Translations under genes and position numbers: made by a program
Origin: an uncultured Candidatus Altimarinota bacterium
GTDB taxonomy: Bacteria; Patescibacteriota; Gracilibacteria; CAIRYL01
Direction of reading: 5' to 3'
NCBI GenBank assembly: GCA_947311665.1
Contig: CAMZLA010000105.1
Span: forward strand, 1-17,289
DNA length: 17,289 bases
Notes under the pieces: model-generated
Told to the model about the DNA's origin: nothing
What the model saw: only the letters and a program-made list of their open reading frames with translations
The model's database searches: none
Shown: positions 1-7,600 of the stretch, piece after piece
Numbering within the stretch: position 1 is the first letter of the stretch
How the letters are laid out: every line of letters begins with the position of its first letter

Positions 1-1
1 A

Positions 2-50
2 AAAAACAGTTTTCTTTAAAATTTTTTAAATTTTTGAAGAAACTGTTTTT
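2..50. terminator. AT-rich stem-loop, probable bidirectional terminator
   Basis: The arms at 2-16 and 37-50 (AAAAACAG...CTT and its complement) pair over about 14 bp with one bulged T. Because the stem begins with an A-run and ends with a T-run, the transcript would end in a U tract whichever strand is read. It lies at the window edge, so the gene it would terminate on the left is not visible. This was seen by eye only; no folding energy was computed. Confidence 0.45.
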
Positions 51-95
51 CTCCCAACATAAAATAAATTTTATGTTGGGAGCTTTATTTTATTT
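51..95 (+). terminator. Strong stem-loop followed by T-rich tract, rho-independent terminator
   Basis: A perfect 14-bp inverted repeat (51-64 with 69-82, arm CTCCCAACATAAAA) encloses a 4-nt loop and is followed by the T-rich stretch CTTTATTTTATTTTT. It is the strongest hairpin I see in the window, and its GGGAG base is unusually G-rich for this DNA. It probably ends a plus-strand transcript coming from left of the window and insulates the permease promoter at 150-172. The minus-strand side lacks a clean U-run. Confidence 0.65.
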
Positions 96-149
96 TTAAA
101 AAATAGAGATTTGTAAAAAAACAGAGAAAAAATTAAAATACTCTATCAA

Positions 150-172
150 TTCATCGGATGAAATGATATAAT
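150..172 (+). promoter_or_regulatory. Promoter -10 box with upstream palindrome, for the permease/pilin set
   Basis: A perfect TATAAT lies at 167-172, placing transcription start near 178-181, just before the permease start at 192. A 13-bp palindrome TTCATC-G-GATGAA (150-162) occupies the spacer side of the -10 box and could be an operator. No good -35 hexamer is visible. The palindrome also contains the word TCATCGG, which recurs through the window, so its symmetry may be coincidental. Confidence 0.5.
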
Positions 173-191
173 GATGTGAAGGGAAGAAGGG

Positions 192-1565
192 ATGCGTGGA
201 GTGGAAAAAGAGAGCAAAAACAGAAAAAAAATATATATAAAAAAAATAATAAATATGACACAAGAAAAAACAGAACCTTCATCGTTTATCAAATGGATAA
301 GTATTATTTCTGCATTTGAATATTTGGCATGGGGAATTATAGACCCTATATATTCTCTATTCATCAACAGTATTGTCGATAATTATTTTGTTGTAGGAAT
401 TATTTTTGGATTACGCTCTTTTACAGGAATGCTTGCCATTTTCTTTTTAAGCAGAATGCTCAAACATATCCCGCTCATTCAAGGGTTTTTTCTGTCATAT
501 CTTCTCATTTTCATAGGGTTTATAGGGTTTTTTCTTTCGGGATTATTGAATTCACTTTTCATTTTACTTCTGGTTTCAGTTATTAACGGTATTGCCATTA
601 TGCTCAAACAAAACAGTAAACAAAACATGCTGATGAATGAAATTACAGCGAAGAATGCTTCAAAAATAATGGGAGGAAATATTGCGATTAAATATAGTTT
701 TTGGTCTATTGGAATGCTTATTGCTGGAGGAATATTTTCGTTTTTTACAAATTTCCCATTACAAAATTTATATTTAGTAATTGCAGGGTTTTGGGTATTC
801 ATTCTCTTTTTCTTCAATTCACAACAGCAAAAATTTATATCTCTTCCTTGGAAAAAATGGTGGCAAGATATTAAAGATGTCGTGATGAAAGATAAAATTT
901 GTTTCGGTATTTTTTCTGAGATGAAAAAATTTCCCATAGAACTCAATTATTCAATCATTCTCTGTTTTTTCATGGAAATGACTTCTCGAGTCAGTCTTCT
1001 GTTTGTTCCATTGTTGGCACAAAGTTTAGGACTCGCAATTCATCAGATATTTTTTCTTACAGCATTTATGCTTTTACCCATGATGTTTACTTTTGTGTTC
1101 TCATCGGTTGCAGATAAATATAACAAACTCACTTTAATTATTTATGGAATTGCATTTTCTCTTTTCCCTCTGTTGTTTCTTACTACAACAGAAAGCCCTA
1201 TAGAAATTGCTATTGCCAGTAGTGTTATTTCTCTTTGCATCGCTCTTTTACAGCCTTCTGTTTTAGGACTTTCTGGAAATCTTGCACCAAAAAGTAAAAA
1301 ACATACGGTTATAGAACTCGAACTTTTTTTTACAGGAACAGGAGCTATTGTTGGATCTATGGGATTGGGAGCAATTGCAGAATATTATGGAATTCAAATA
1401 GCATTTCTTGCTGTTGCCATTGTTGCAATGTTTTTTCTATTAACAGCTCTCGTTCTTCATTTCTATCTGATGAAAAAAAATATCACAGTTCATCAGAACA
1501 AAAAAACAATATTTAGAAAAATTGTAGAATTTTCTCATTTTGGAATGCAGAGACATATGAGATAA
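192..1565 (+). CDS. Major facilitator superfamily permease, substrate unknown
   Basis: The protein has 457 residues and about 12 hydrophobic segments, the normal size and layout for an MFS transporter of the inner membrane. The loop at residues 305-315 (SSVADKYNKLT) resembles the MFS signature loop GxLADxxGRK between helices 8 and 9. A basic cytoplasmic linker (about residues 212-250) separates the two six-helix halves. The substrate cannot be read from the sequence. The start at 192 is preceded by GGGAAGAAGGG, the only Shine-Dalgarno-like purine run before any gene here, and follows the TATAAT box closely. An alternative ATG at 255 (MTQEKTEPSS) would remove a very basic 21-residue leader. 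The first pilin-like gene follows after 27 bp with no terminator visible, so the three plus-strand genes probably share a transcript. Fold: confident. Role: unknown. Confidence 0.75.
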   Translation: MRGVEKESKNRKKIYIKKIINMTQEKTEPSSFIKWISIISAFEYLAWGIIDPIYSLFINSIVDNYFVVGIIFGLRSFTGMLAIFFLSRMLKHIPLIQGFFLSYLLIFIGFIGFFLSGLLNSLFILLLVSVINGIAIMLKQNSKQNMLMNEITAKNASKIMGGNIAIKYSFWSIGMLIAGGIFSFFTNFPLQNLYLVIAGFWVFILFFFNSQQQKFISLPWKKWWQDIKDVVMKDKICFGIFSEMKKFPIELNYSIILCFFMEMTSRVSLLFVPLLAQSLGLAIHQIFFLTAFMLLPMMFTFVFSSVADKYNKLTLIIYGIAFSLFPLLFLTTTESPIEIAIASSVISLCIALLQPSVLGLSGNLAPKSKKHTVIELELFFTGTGAIVGSMGLGAIAEYYGIQIAFLAVAIVAMFFLLTALVLHFYLMKKNITVHQNKKTIFRKIVEFSHFGMQRHMR

Positions 1566-1592
1566 AACATTAAAAAATATAAAAACAAATAT

Positions 1593-2495
1593 ATGAAACA
1601 AATATTTACTTCATCGGTTTTGGCAATGCTAACGGCTATCATCATTTTTTTAACAATTCCAATGGTTGAAGCTGCTCAAGGACGACTTCCCGATGAGTAT
1701 AAAAAACCTATTGAAAAAGTTTCAGAGTTTCAAGAACCAGTAAAAGGAGAAGATAGCACAGAAATGCTCAATAATTTAATTAAAGAAAATATTATTCCCA
1801 TAGTAAAATTTATTTTCATAGCCGTTGGATTATTATTCATCGGTTTATATGCGTATCAAATGTCTATTGGAATGGGAGACGACGAACAGCTTTCTGGACA
1901 AAAATCGAATTTAATTTTTGCAGCTCTTGGATTTACAGTTATGACAATTGCTCTTCAACTTTCAGAAATAATAGATCCGAATAGAGAGGGAGACACCTCC
2001 ACTTTTTTAGATAAAGATGCAACAGATATTCTTATAAGAGACCTTATAAATTATATTGAATTGGGATTGGGAGCAATTGCTATTGCCGTTATTTTCTATG
2101 GTGGAATGAGAATGATTACCGCAAATGGAGATGAAGAGCGTGTTACAGAAGGGAAAAATATTTTAATGTATGGATTTTTGGGGTTTGTTATTGTAATGCT
2201 TGCAAAACCGCTCATTACAAAAGTTTTTTATCCAAAACTGGGAAGTCAAAATATTGGACAAGATCAAGCAAAAACTTTTATAGAAGAAGGATTGGGAGTT
2301 TTAGAATTTCTTCTTACTTTTCTGGGAGTTATTATTTTTATTGCATTTATCTATGCAGCGTTCATGTTTCTTTTGGCTGGAATTGATGAAGAAAAAAAAT
2401 CAACAGCTATCAATACTCTCATTTGGACAGCAATAGGGTTTATTATTGTCCTCATTTCATATTCTATTGTAATGTTTTTTCTTCCTGGAAATTAA
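1593..2495 (+). CDS. Secreted membrane protein of three tandem type IV secretion pilin-like (TrbC/VirB2-type) units
   Basis: The protein has 300 residues. A signal peptide covers about residues 1-27 (hydrophobic core, then VEA-A cleavage site). Three similar units follow at about 62-126, 148-212 and 230-297. Each is a hydrophobic helix, a short acidic/basic loop (MGDDEQLSGQK, NGDEERVTEGK, IDEEKKSTA), and a second hydrophobic helix containing a GF(T/V/I)(V/I)M-like stretch. The middle unit, with YGGMRMITANGDEERVTEGK, is the best match to the T4SS pilin-like family (PF18895) that is abundant in Patescibacteria, normally a single unit of roughly 100-130 residues. It would sit in the membrane as six helices with polar linkers. 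It has no Shine-Dalgarno sequence. A second protein of the same plan follows after 53 bp. Family: fairly sure. Whether it assembles a pilus or a membrane channel is unknown. Confidence 0.72.
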   Translation: MKQIFTSSVLAMLTAIIIFLTIPMVEAAQGRLPDEYKKPIEKVSEFQEPVKGEDSTEMLNNLIKENIIPIVKFIFIAVGLLFIGLYAYQMSIGMGDDEQLSGQKSNLIFAALGFTVMTIALQLSEIIDPNREGDTSTFLDKDATDILIRDLINYIELGLGAIAIAVIFYGGMRMITANGDEERVTEGKNILMYGFLGFVIVMLAKPLITKVFYPKLGSQNIGQDQAKTFIEEGLGVLEFLLTFLGVIIFIAFIYAAFMFLLAGIDEEKKSTAINTLIWTAIGFIIVLISYSIVMFFLPGN

Positions 2496-2548
2496 AAAAA
2501 ATAAAAAAATAAATTAAAAAATAAATATATTCTCATCTCATCTTTTCT

Positions 2549-3520
2549 ATGAAAATTTTACAATTTCTTCAATGGCTGATAATCACAACTTTTATCACAT
2601 TATCATTATTACTCATTAGTTTTTTTGAACCATCGTTTGCCGATATAAACATTCCTTTCGATAGAGATGAATCTGGACTAGATGTTATTCCTCAAGGAGA
2701 AGATTTGGTAAAAGAAGATGCGCCAGACAAAGGTTCAGATCAATTGGTAGATATTATTATTACCGTTTTTCATACGATGAAATGGGCGTTGGGGTTCATT
2801 GTTCTTTTATGGGTTGTTATATCTGGAGCATATATGATTTCTTCATCGGCATCGACAGATAGTGTAGAATCTGCAAAAAAAATGATGATGTATTCAATTG
2901 CTGGACTTGTTGTAATGCTTTTGGCAGAACCGTTTGTGCTCGATATTTTTTATGGAGGAGGAAATGCTGGAGTATTGCATACGGCTACTTTAGAAGAAAC
3001 TATGAAAGCAAAAAGTGATAATTTACGATTACAGATTTCAGGAGTTATAGATTTTGTAAAAACATTATTGGTTTTTATTGCTATGGCATACATTATTTTT
3101 TCTGGAGTACGAATGATTCTTGCCTTTGGAAATGATGAAAAATTGGGAACAGCAAAACAAATGTTTCTTCCTATCGGTTTAGGAATTCTTGTTATTGTAT
3201 TCAATGAAGTATTTATTGATTATATTTTATATGACATTATATTTGATGGTGAGACCGTGAAATTTGGAGCAGAGAGTTCTAAAGTTGAAGTATTTGTAAA
3301 ACAACTTATTGGGTTTCTGCAATATCTCTTACAATTTATTGCTCTTCTTGTTTTTGGATTTATGGTATATGGAGGAATGTTATATATTGCATCGTTTGGA
3401 GATGAAGAACGAGCAGGGAAAGGAAAAGATATTTTTATTAATGCTTTTTGGGGAATGGTTATTTTAATATTTTCTTATGTCTTGATGATGTCGTTAGTCA
3501 ATTTTTCAATTTCAGGATAA
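2549..3520 (+). CDS. Second triple-unit type IV secretion pilin-like membrane protein
   Basis: The protein has 323 residues and a signal peptide at about 1-31 (cleavage SFA-D). An acidic linker (33-65) precedes three helix-loop-helix units at about 66-133, 161-228 and 247-316. The loops read SASTDSVESAKK, FGNDEKLGTAK and FGDEERAGKGK. The third unit carries the family-like pattern YGGMLYIASFGDEERAGKGKD. It shares architecture with its upstream neighbour but little identity outside the loops and glycines, so an old duplication is likely. No ATPase, peptidase or VirB4-like gene is present in the window, so the secretion or pilus role rests on family resemblance only. The stop codon overlaps the first of four 11-bp repeats (3509-3552). 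The gene converges on the release factor gene, 50 bp away. Confidence 0.72.
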   Translation: MKILQFLQWLIITTFITLSLLLISFFEPSFADINIPFDRDESGLDVIPQGEDLVKEDAPDKGSDQLVDIIITVFHTMKWALGFIVLLWVVISGAYMISSSASTDSVESAKKMMMYSIAGLVVMLLAEPFVLDIFYGGGNAGVLHTATLEETMKAKSDNLRLQISGVIDFVKTLLVFIAMAYIIFSGVRMILAFGNDEKLGTAKQMFLPIGLGILVIVFNEVFIDYILYDIIFDGETVKFGAESSKVEVFVKQLIGFLQYLLQFIALLVFGFMVYGGMLYIASFGDEERAGKGKDIFINAFWGMVILIFSYVLMMSLVNFSISG

Positions 3521-3552
3521 TTTCAGAATGATTTCAGAATGATTTCAGGATA
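3509..3552. repeat. Four tandem 11-bp repeats, ATTTCAGRATR
   Basis: Copies start at 3509, 3520, 3531 and 3542, exactly 11 bp apart. The outer two read ATTTCAGGATA and the inner two ATTTCAGAATG. The first copy includes the stop codon of the pilin-like gene, and the rest fill the gap between two convergent genes. No hairpin terminator is visible between 3521 and 3570. Confidence 0.85.
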
Positions 3553-3570
3553 TATACACAAAGAATATTT

Positions 3571-4632
3571 TTATTTATTTCCTTGCAGTTCATCGGTTGC
3601 TAAACTACATGCTTCAATAATTCCATCTATTTCTCCGTCCATTACGGCAGGAATATTTGGGAAATTTTTCTTTATCCGATGATCTGTAATTCTATCTTGA
3701 GGATAGTTATATGTTCTAATTTTTTCTGATCTATCTCCACTTCCAATTTGTGCTACTCGCATTTCAGAATTTTCTGCTAATTGTTTTTCTCGTTCTATTT
3801 CGGCAAGACGAGACCGTAAAACTTTAAATGCACTATCTTTATTTTTATGCTGAGAATCTTGATCTTGGCAAGTAACAATTAATCCTGTGGCAATATGAGT
3901 TAATCGAATAGCCGATTCTGTTTTATTTACATGTTGTCCTCCTGCTCCACTGGCTCTATATGTATCGACTCGAACATCTGCTTTTTTCAATTCAATTTCT
4001 TCTGTTTCGTCTGCTTCTGGAACAACGGCAACAGTTGCAGTAGAAGTATGAATTCTTCCCTGTGTTTCTGTTTTTGGAATTCTCTGTACCCGATGAACTC
4101 CACTTTCATATTTAAAAACTTTATAAACATTTTTTCCAGAAATAGTCGCAACCAGTTCCGATATTCCCCCACTATCACTATTTTTTTTTGTTATTATTTC
4201 AATATCAAAATCCATTTTTTCTGCATATCGAAAATACATTCTCATCAAATTTCCAGCAAAAATAGCTGCTTCATCTCCACCTGCTCCTGCTCTAATTTCT
4301 AAAATAATATTTTTAGGATCATTTGGGTCTTTTGGAGTGAGTTCTTCTTTTAATATTTTTTCCAATTGTAACAATTCAGATGTTGCTTGTTTAATTTCTT
4401 CTTTTGCCAATTCTTTCATTTCATCATCATCGTCTTGTAACAATTCTTTATTTTCTTCTATTGTTTTTTCCAGTTCAAAATATTTTTTTCCCATTATAGC
4501 AATATCTTCTATTTTAGATTTTTTTTGTCCCAAAGACTTCATTTTATCCATATCGGAAAAAATTGAAGGATCTAAAAATTGCTTTTCAATATCCGCATAC
4601 ATATCAATAATTTTTTGAATTTTATCTTTCAT
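3571..4632 (-). CDS. prfA: Peptide chain release factor 1
   Basis: The protein has 353 residues, close to the usual 355-360 of RF1. It terminates translation at UAA and UAG by promoting peptidyl-tRNA hydrolysis on the ribosome. The GGQ catalytic motif is at 231-233 within SGAGGQHVNK. The stop-codon-reading PxT motif of RF1 is present as PKT (186-188, in RIPKTETQGRIHTS), not the SPF motif of RF2. The acidic coiled-coil domain 1 is at about 1-100, and the family stretch RAGAGGDEAA is at 114-123. The usual partner hemK/prmC (GGQ methylase) is not next to it. It is the last gene of the minus-strand run, 48 bp after the toxin. The upstream leader is A/T-rich without a Shine-Dalgarno sequence. RF1 alone would suffice for the TAA stops that dominate this window. 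One UGA stop (12381) implies RF2 is encoded elsewhere. Very sure. Confidence 0.97.
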   Translation of the reverse strand: MKDKIQKIIDMYADIEKQFLDPSIFSDMDKMKSLGQKKSKIEDIAIMGKKYFELEKTIEENKELLQDDDDEMKELAKEEIKQATSELLQLEKILKEELTPKDPNDPKNIILEIRAGAGGDEAAIFAGNLMRMYFRYAEKMDFDIEIITKKNSDSGGISELVATISGKNVYKVFKYESGVHRVQRIPKTETQGRIHTSTATVAVVPEADETEEIELKKADVRVDTYRASGAGGQHVNKTESAIRLTHIATGLIVTCQDQDSQHKNKDSAFKVLRSRLAEIEREKQLAENSEMRVAQIGSGDRSEKIRTYNYPQDRITDHRIKKNFPNIPAVMDGEIDGIIEACSLATDELQGNK

Positions 4633-4680
4633 AGTTTTTTATATATTTAAATAGTTTTGTTCTTATAAAAATTGAAATTT

Positions 4681-4956
4681 TTAACATAAATCAAGAGAAG
4701 AATGTGTCCCAATTTGTTCAAAAATAGTAGAATTATTTTTTATATAAATTTTTATTATAATTCTTATATCTCCCCCAATTTGCAATTCTTCATATCCATT
4801 CCAATTTCCAGACATTTTTTTTCTATAATATTTTGATTTCCTAATCTTTGTAGAAAAATCGATAATGCATTCATTTATTTTATTTTTAAAATTTTTCCTA
4901 TTCTCAATAATCTTTTTTGCCTGTTTTTTAAATCTTCGAGAAAATATTATTTCCAT
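4681..4956 (-). CDS. RelE/YafQ-like toxin (mRNA interferase family)
   Basis: The protein has 91 residues and is basic. The pattern SGNWNGYEELQIGGDIRIIIKI (49-70) corresponds to the G-x-w-G-yRe-hI-gD-R-iY core of the RelE/ParE superfamily YafQ branch. The C-terminal QIGTHSSL (81-88) matches the family's IGTHseL ending, with H85 as the likely retained catalytic histidine. Family members cut mRNA in the ribosomal A site. Two histidines usual in YafQ are not evident, so activity is uncertain. The start codon overlaps the antitoxin end by 10 bp, the translational coupling typical of type II toxin-antitoxin pairs. The ParE (gyrase poison) branch is less likely given the YafQ-like ending. Confident as a toxin-family gene, less so on activity. 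Confidence 0.82.
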   Translation of the reverse strand: MEIIFSRRFKKQAKKIIENRKNFKNKINECIIDFSTKIRKSKYYRKKMSGNWNGYEELQIGGDIRIIIKIYIKNNSTIFEQIGTHSSLDLC

Positions 4957-5210
4957 AATGTTTTTTCTAAAATATTATGAGTAATTTTTTCATTATTAGG
5001 GTTAATAGAAATATATTCTCCATCTCCTTTTTCTAAAGATTTTTTTACTTTTTCCCAATATTCTTTTTCTGCTTCTTGTAAATATTTTTCTTTTTCAAAA
5101 TAGAGACTTAATGCATCGACAATTACTCGACTTTTATTTGAATATTTATTCAATTTCTCTTTTAAATATTTGGGGATAGAAATACTTGTTCTGCATACTG
5201 ATGAAATCAT
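4947..5210 (-). CDS. Ribbon-helix-helix antitoxin of the type II pair
   Basis: The protein has 87 residues. The N-terminus (about 7-45) shows an RHH DNA-binding layout: a strand CRTSISIPKYL, then helix A (KEKLNKYSN) and helix B with SRVIVDALSLYFEKE. The middle (46-66) is a charged helix, and the tail (66-87) is polar and probably wraps the toxin. It is expected to neutralise the downstream toxin and repress its own promoter. A 15-bp palindrome 26-40 bp upstream (5236-5250) is a natural operator candidate. It overlaps the toxin start by 10 bp. The sequence is not close enough to name a specific family such as RelB or CopG. The next gene upstream, ftsH, ends 138 bp away. Confidence 0.75.
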   Translation of the reverse strand: MISSVCRTSISIPKYLKEKLNKYSNKSRVIVDALSLYFEKEKYLQEAEKEYWEKVKKSLEKGDGEYISINPNNEKITHNILEKTLWK

Positions 5211-5235
5211 AAAACAATCGATTAAATTCTTAAAG

Positions 5236-5250
5236 TATTACAAAGTAATA
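5236..5250. promoter_or_regulatory. Inverted repeat, candidate operator of the toxin-antitoxin pair
   Basis: TATTAC-AAA-GTAATA is a perfect 6+6 bp palindrome, 26 bp before the antitoxin ATG. RHH antitoxins bind short inverted repeats in exactly this place. On the minus strand the inner sequence gives a TAATAC -10-like box, so binding would block transcription. In DNA this AT-rich, short palindromes arise by chance, so confidence is limited. Confidence 0.4.
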
Positions 5251-5282
5251 ATATCATAATAACAAAAAGTAATAAAGAGCAG

Positions 5283-5320
5283 TAATAAATAGAAATAATA
5301 AATAAGAATAATAAATAAAA
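5283..5320. repeat. Three tandem 13-bp AT-only repeats
   Basis: Copies of TAATAAATA plus four bases start at 5283, 5296 and 5309, exactly 13 bp apart. They lie in the 138-bp gap between the ftsH stop and the antitoxin start. They may be simple-sequence drift or a spacer; no terminator hairpin is visible in this gap. Confidence 0.6.
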
Positions 5321-5348
5321 TTTTTTATTGTTTCTGCTACAAAATATA

Positions 5349-7556
5349 TTATTTTGTTTTCTCTGTTTTTTCTGTTTTCTCTATTTTCTCATCAGGAAAA
5401 AATTCTTCAAATTCATCTTTGCTCAATGTCTCTTGTTCTATCAATTTTTTAGAAATATCATGTAATAATTGAATATTGTCTTGCAATGTTTTTTGAGTGA
5501 AAATATATGCTTTTTTCAAAATATTTTGTACTTCTTCATCTATTTTTTCTGCAAAAGCTTCAGAATGTTTTTTCATTACACTTTCTTCTCCTCCATCAGA
5601 ATATACAACAGGACCAATTTCATCACTCATTCCAAATTTTTTCACCATTGCATTTGCAATAGCACTTGCTCGTTCTAAATCATTTGAAACTCCAGAAGTT
5701 GTATCTTCAAAAATTAATTTTTCAGCTGCTAACCCTCCTAAAAGCACACAAATTTGTTCAAAATATTTTTGTTTTGTTGTGTGATAACTTTCTGTTTCTG
5801 GAGCCATATATGTAACTCCCAATGCTCGTCCACGAGGAACAATTGTTATTTTTAAAACAGGATCTGTCATTGGCATTAAATGCCCCATCAATCCATGTCC
5901 CACTTCATGATATGCTGTCATTTTCTTTTCAAAATCACTCATTATCAATGATTTTTTTTCTGTTCCCATTACAATTCTGTCTATTGCTAAATCGATATGA
6001 TGGTTTGTAATTGTTTTTGCTTTTTCTCGTGCGGCAAAAATAGCCGATTCATTCATTAAATTCTGAAGATCTGCTCCAGAAAATCCTACAGTTCTTGCTG
6101 ATATTTTTTGTAAATCGACTGTTTCATCCAATGGTTTCCCTTTAGAATGAACTTTTAAAATAGCTTCTCTATCTTTTATTGTTGGGTTATTTACAGAAAT
6201 TTGTCTATCAAATCGTCCAGGACGCATTAATGCATTATCTAAAATTTCAGATCTATTTGTTGCACCAATAACAATAATTCCTGTTTCATTTTCAAATCCG
6301 TCCATTTCTGTTAAAATCTGATTCAATGTTTGTTCTCGTTCATCATTTCCTCCCCCCATTCCACTACTTCGTTTTCGTCCAATTGCATCAATTTCATCAA
6401 TAAAAATAATGGAAGGAGAATGTTTTCGAGCATTTGCAAACAGTCCTCGAACTCGAGAAGCTCCTACTCCCACAAACATTTCTACAAATTCCGAACCTGA
6501 TATTTGAAAAAATGGAACATGTGCTTCTCCTGCAACTGCACGAGCAAGCAAAGTTTTTCCTGTTCCTGGAGGACCAGAAAGTAATACCCCTTTTGGAATT
6601 TTTGCTCCCATTTTTACAAATTGTGTTGGTTTTTTCAAAAACTCAACAATTTCTTCCAATTCATATTTTGCTTCATCTTGTCCTGCTACATCTTCAAATG
6701 TCGTATCAGGATTTACCGGTTCCATTCCTTTCTTTTTTCCTCCAAATGGAAATCCACCCATTCCTTTCATTCCTTTCATAGAATATATCATCAATCCCAT
6801 TATCAATAATAATGGAAGAAAACTTATTAATAAATCTATCCAAAAATCAGCAGGATCTTTTCCTTTTATAACGAGTTTTGTTTCTCCCAAAAAGTCTTTT
6901 TCCCAAAATCCCAATTCTTTAAAACTATCTCTATTTCCAATAATTGTTTTCACTTTTTCTCCTGATGAACGCTTTGCTGTTGCTGCATCTCCAGAAAGAG
7001 AAATTTCATCAAAATTCTCTGTTTTTTGCTCTGTCATAAATTCAGAGATTGGGACTTCTTTTATTTCTTCGGTAGAAAAAAAATTGAAAAGAAATAACAA
7101 TGCTACTCCTCCCAAAAGAAATTGCATCCATTGTTCTGGTCCACCCCATTTTCCTCCTCCAATTTTTATAATTTTAATATTTTTCATTCCCATTTTCCCC
7201 AGATTTTTTTCCAATTCAGATTCTTCTTTATTGTTATTTTCTTCATTTCTATTCTCATCATTTTCATTTTCTGAACTATTTTCATTGTTTTCATCTGATG
7301 AATTATTTTTTTGTTGTTCTTGATTATGTTGATTTATTTTTTTAGCAATAGCATCTGTTTTTTCTTTTGCTTCCCAAAACTCATGTTCTAAAATTTCAAG
7401 TTCTTCAAGTTTTTCAAATTCTTCTTGCGAAAATCCATTTTCATATACTTTTGTTGTTTTTTTTATTGTTTTTTTATTCTTTTCTTTTTCTCCCTTTTTC
7501 CCTTCTTTTCTTTCTTTTTTTTCTTTTTCTTTTTTCCAATTAGGTATTGTTGGCAT
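5349..7556 (-). CDS. ftsH: ATP-dependent zinc metalloprotease FtsH with a long charged N-terminal extension
   Basis: The protein has 735 residues (the family usually has 600-650). It is a membrane-bound hexameric AAA+ protease that degrades misfolded and short-lived proteins. The order is: a cytoplasmic extension (1-140), first basic K/E-rich then N/E/D-rich; membrane helix 1 (142-160); a short extracytoplasmic domain (161-238); helix 2 (240-258); and an AAA+ domain. The AAA+ domain has Walker A GPPGTGKT (328-335), pore loop FVGVG (361-365), Walker B IIFIDEID (383-390) and arginine fingers in MRPGRFD (445, 448). The protease domain has zinc site HEVGH (550-554) and a third ligand D626 in SNDLERA. 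All catalytic residues are present. The tail ends in [10 protein letters not shown] repeats. It lies 44 bp after ilvN, and its leader is A/T-rich with no Shine-Dalgarno sequence. The extension is the odd part. Very sure of identity. Confidence 0.97.
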   Translation of the reverse strand: MPTIPNWKKEKEKKERKEGKKGEKEKNKKTIKKTTKVYENGFSQEEFEKLEELEILEHEFWEAKEKTDAIAKKINQHNQEQQKNNSSDENNENSSENENDENRNEENNNKEESELEKNLGKMGMKNIKIIKIGGGKWGGPEQWMQFLLGGVALLFLFNFFSTEEIKEVPISEFMTEQKTENFDEISLSGDAATAKRSSGEKVKTIIGNRDSFKELGFWEKDFLGETKLVIKGKDPADFWIDLLISFLPLLLIMGLMIYSMKGMKGMGGFPFGGKKKGMEPVNPDTTFEDVAGQDEAKYELEEIVEFLKKPTQFVKMGAKIPKGVLLSGPPGTGKTLLARAVAGEAHVPFFQISGSEFVEMFVGVGASRVRGLFANARKHSPSIIFIDEIDAIGRKRSSGMGGGNDEREQTLNQILTEMDGFENETGIIVIGATNRSEILDNALMRPGRFDRQISVNNPTIKDREAILKVHSKGKPLDETVDLQKISARTVGFSGADLQNLMNESAIFAAREKAKTITNHHIDLAIDRIVMGTEKKSLIMSDFEKKMTAYHEVGHGLMGHLMPMTDPVLKITIVPRGRALGVTYMAPETESYHTTKQKYFEQICVLLGGLAAEKLIFEDTTSGVSNDLERASAIANAMVKKFGMSDEIGPVVYSDGGEESVMKKHSEAFAEKIDEEVQNILKKAYIFTQKTLQDNIQLLHDISKKLIEQETLSKDEFEEFFPDEKIEKTEKTEKTK

Positions 7557-7600
7557 GATTTTTGTTAATAATTAATAATATAAAAATAAAAAAATATTTT

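Noticed and set aside
479..946. A 155-codon minus-strand frame inside the permease gene
   Set aside because: It is an antisense shadow of a 12-helix MFS protein. Its product is Cys/Phe/Ile/Lys-rich without a domain, and it has no leader of its own.
5349..5400. Repeated EKTEKTEK codons at the ftsH 3' end as a possible regulatory repeat
   Set aside because: They encode the charged, low-complexity C-terminal tail of FtsH in frame, a common feature of the family's disordered tail.
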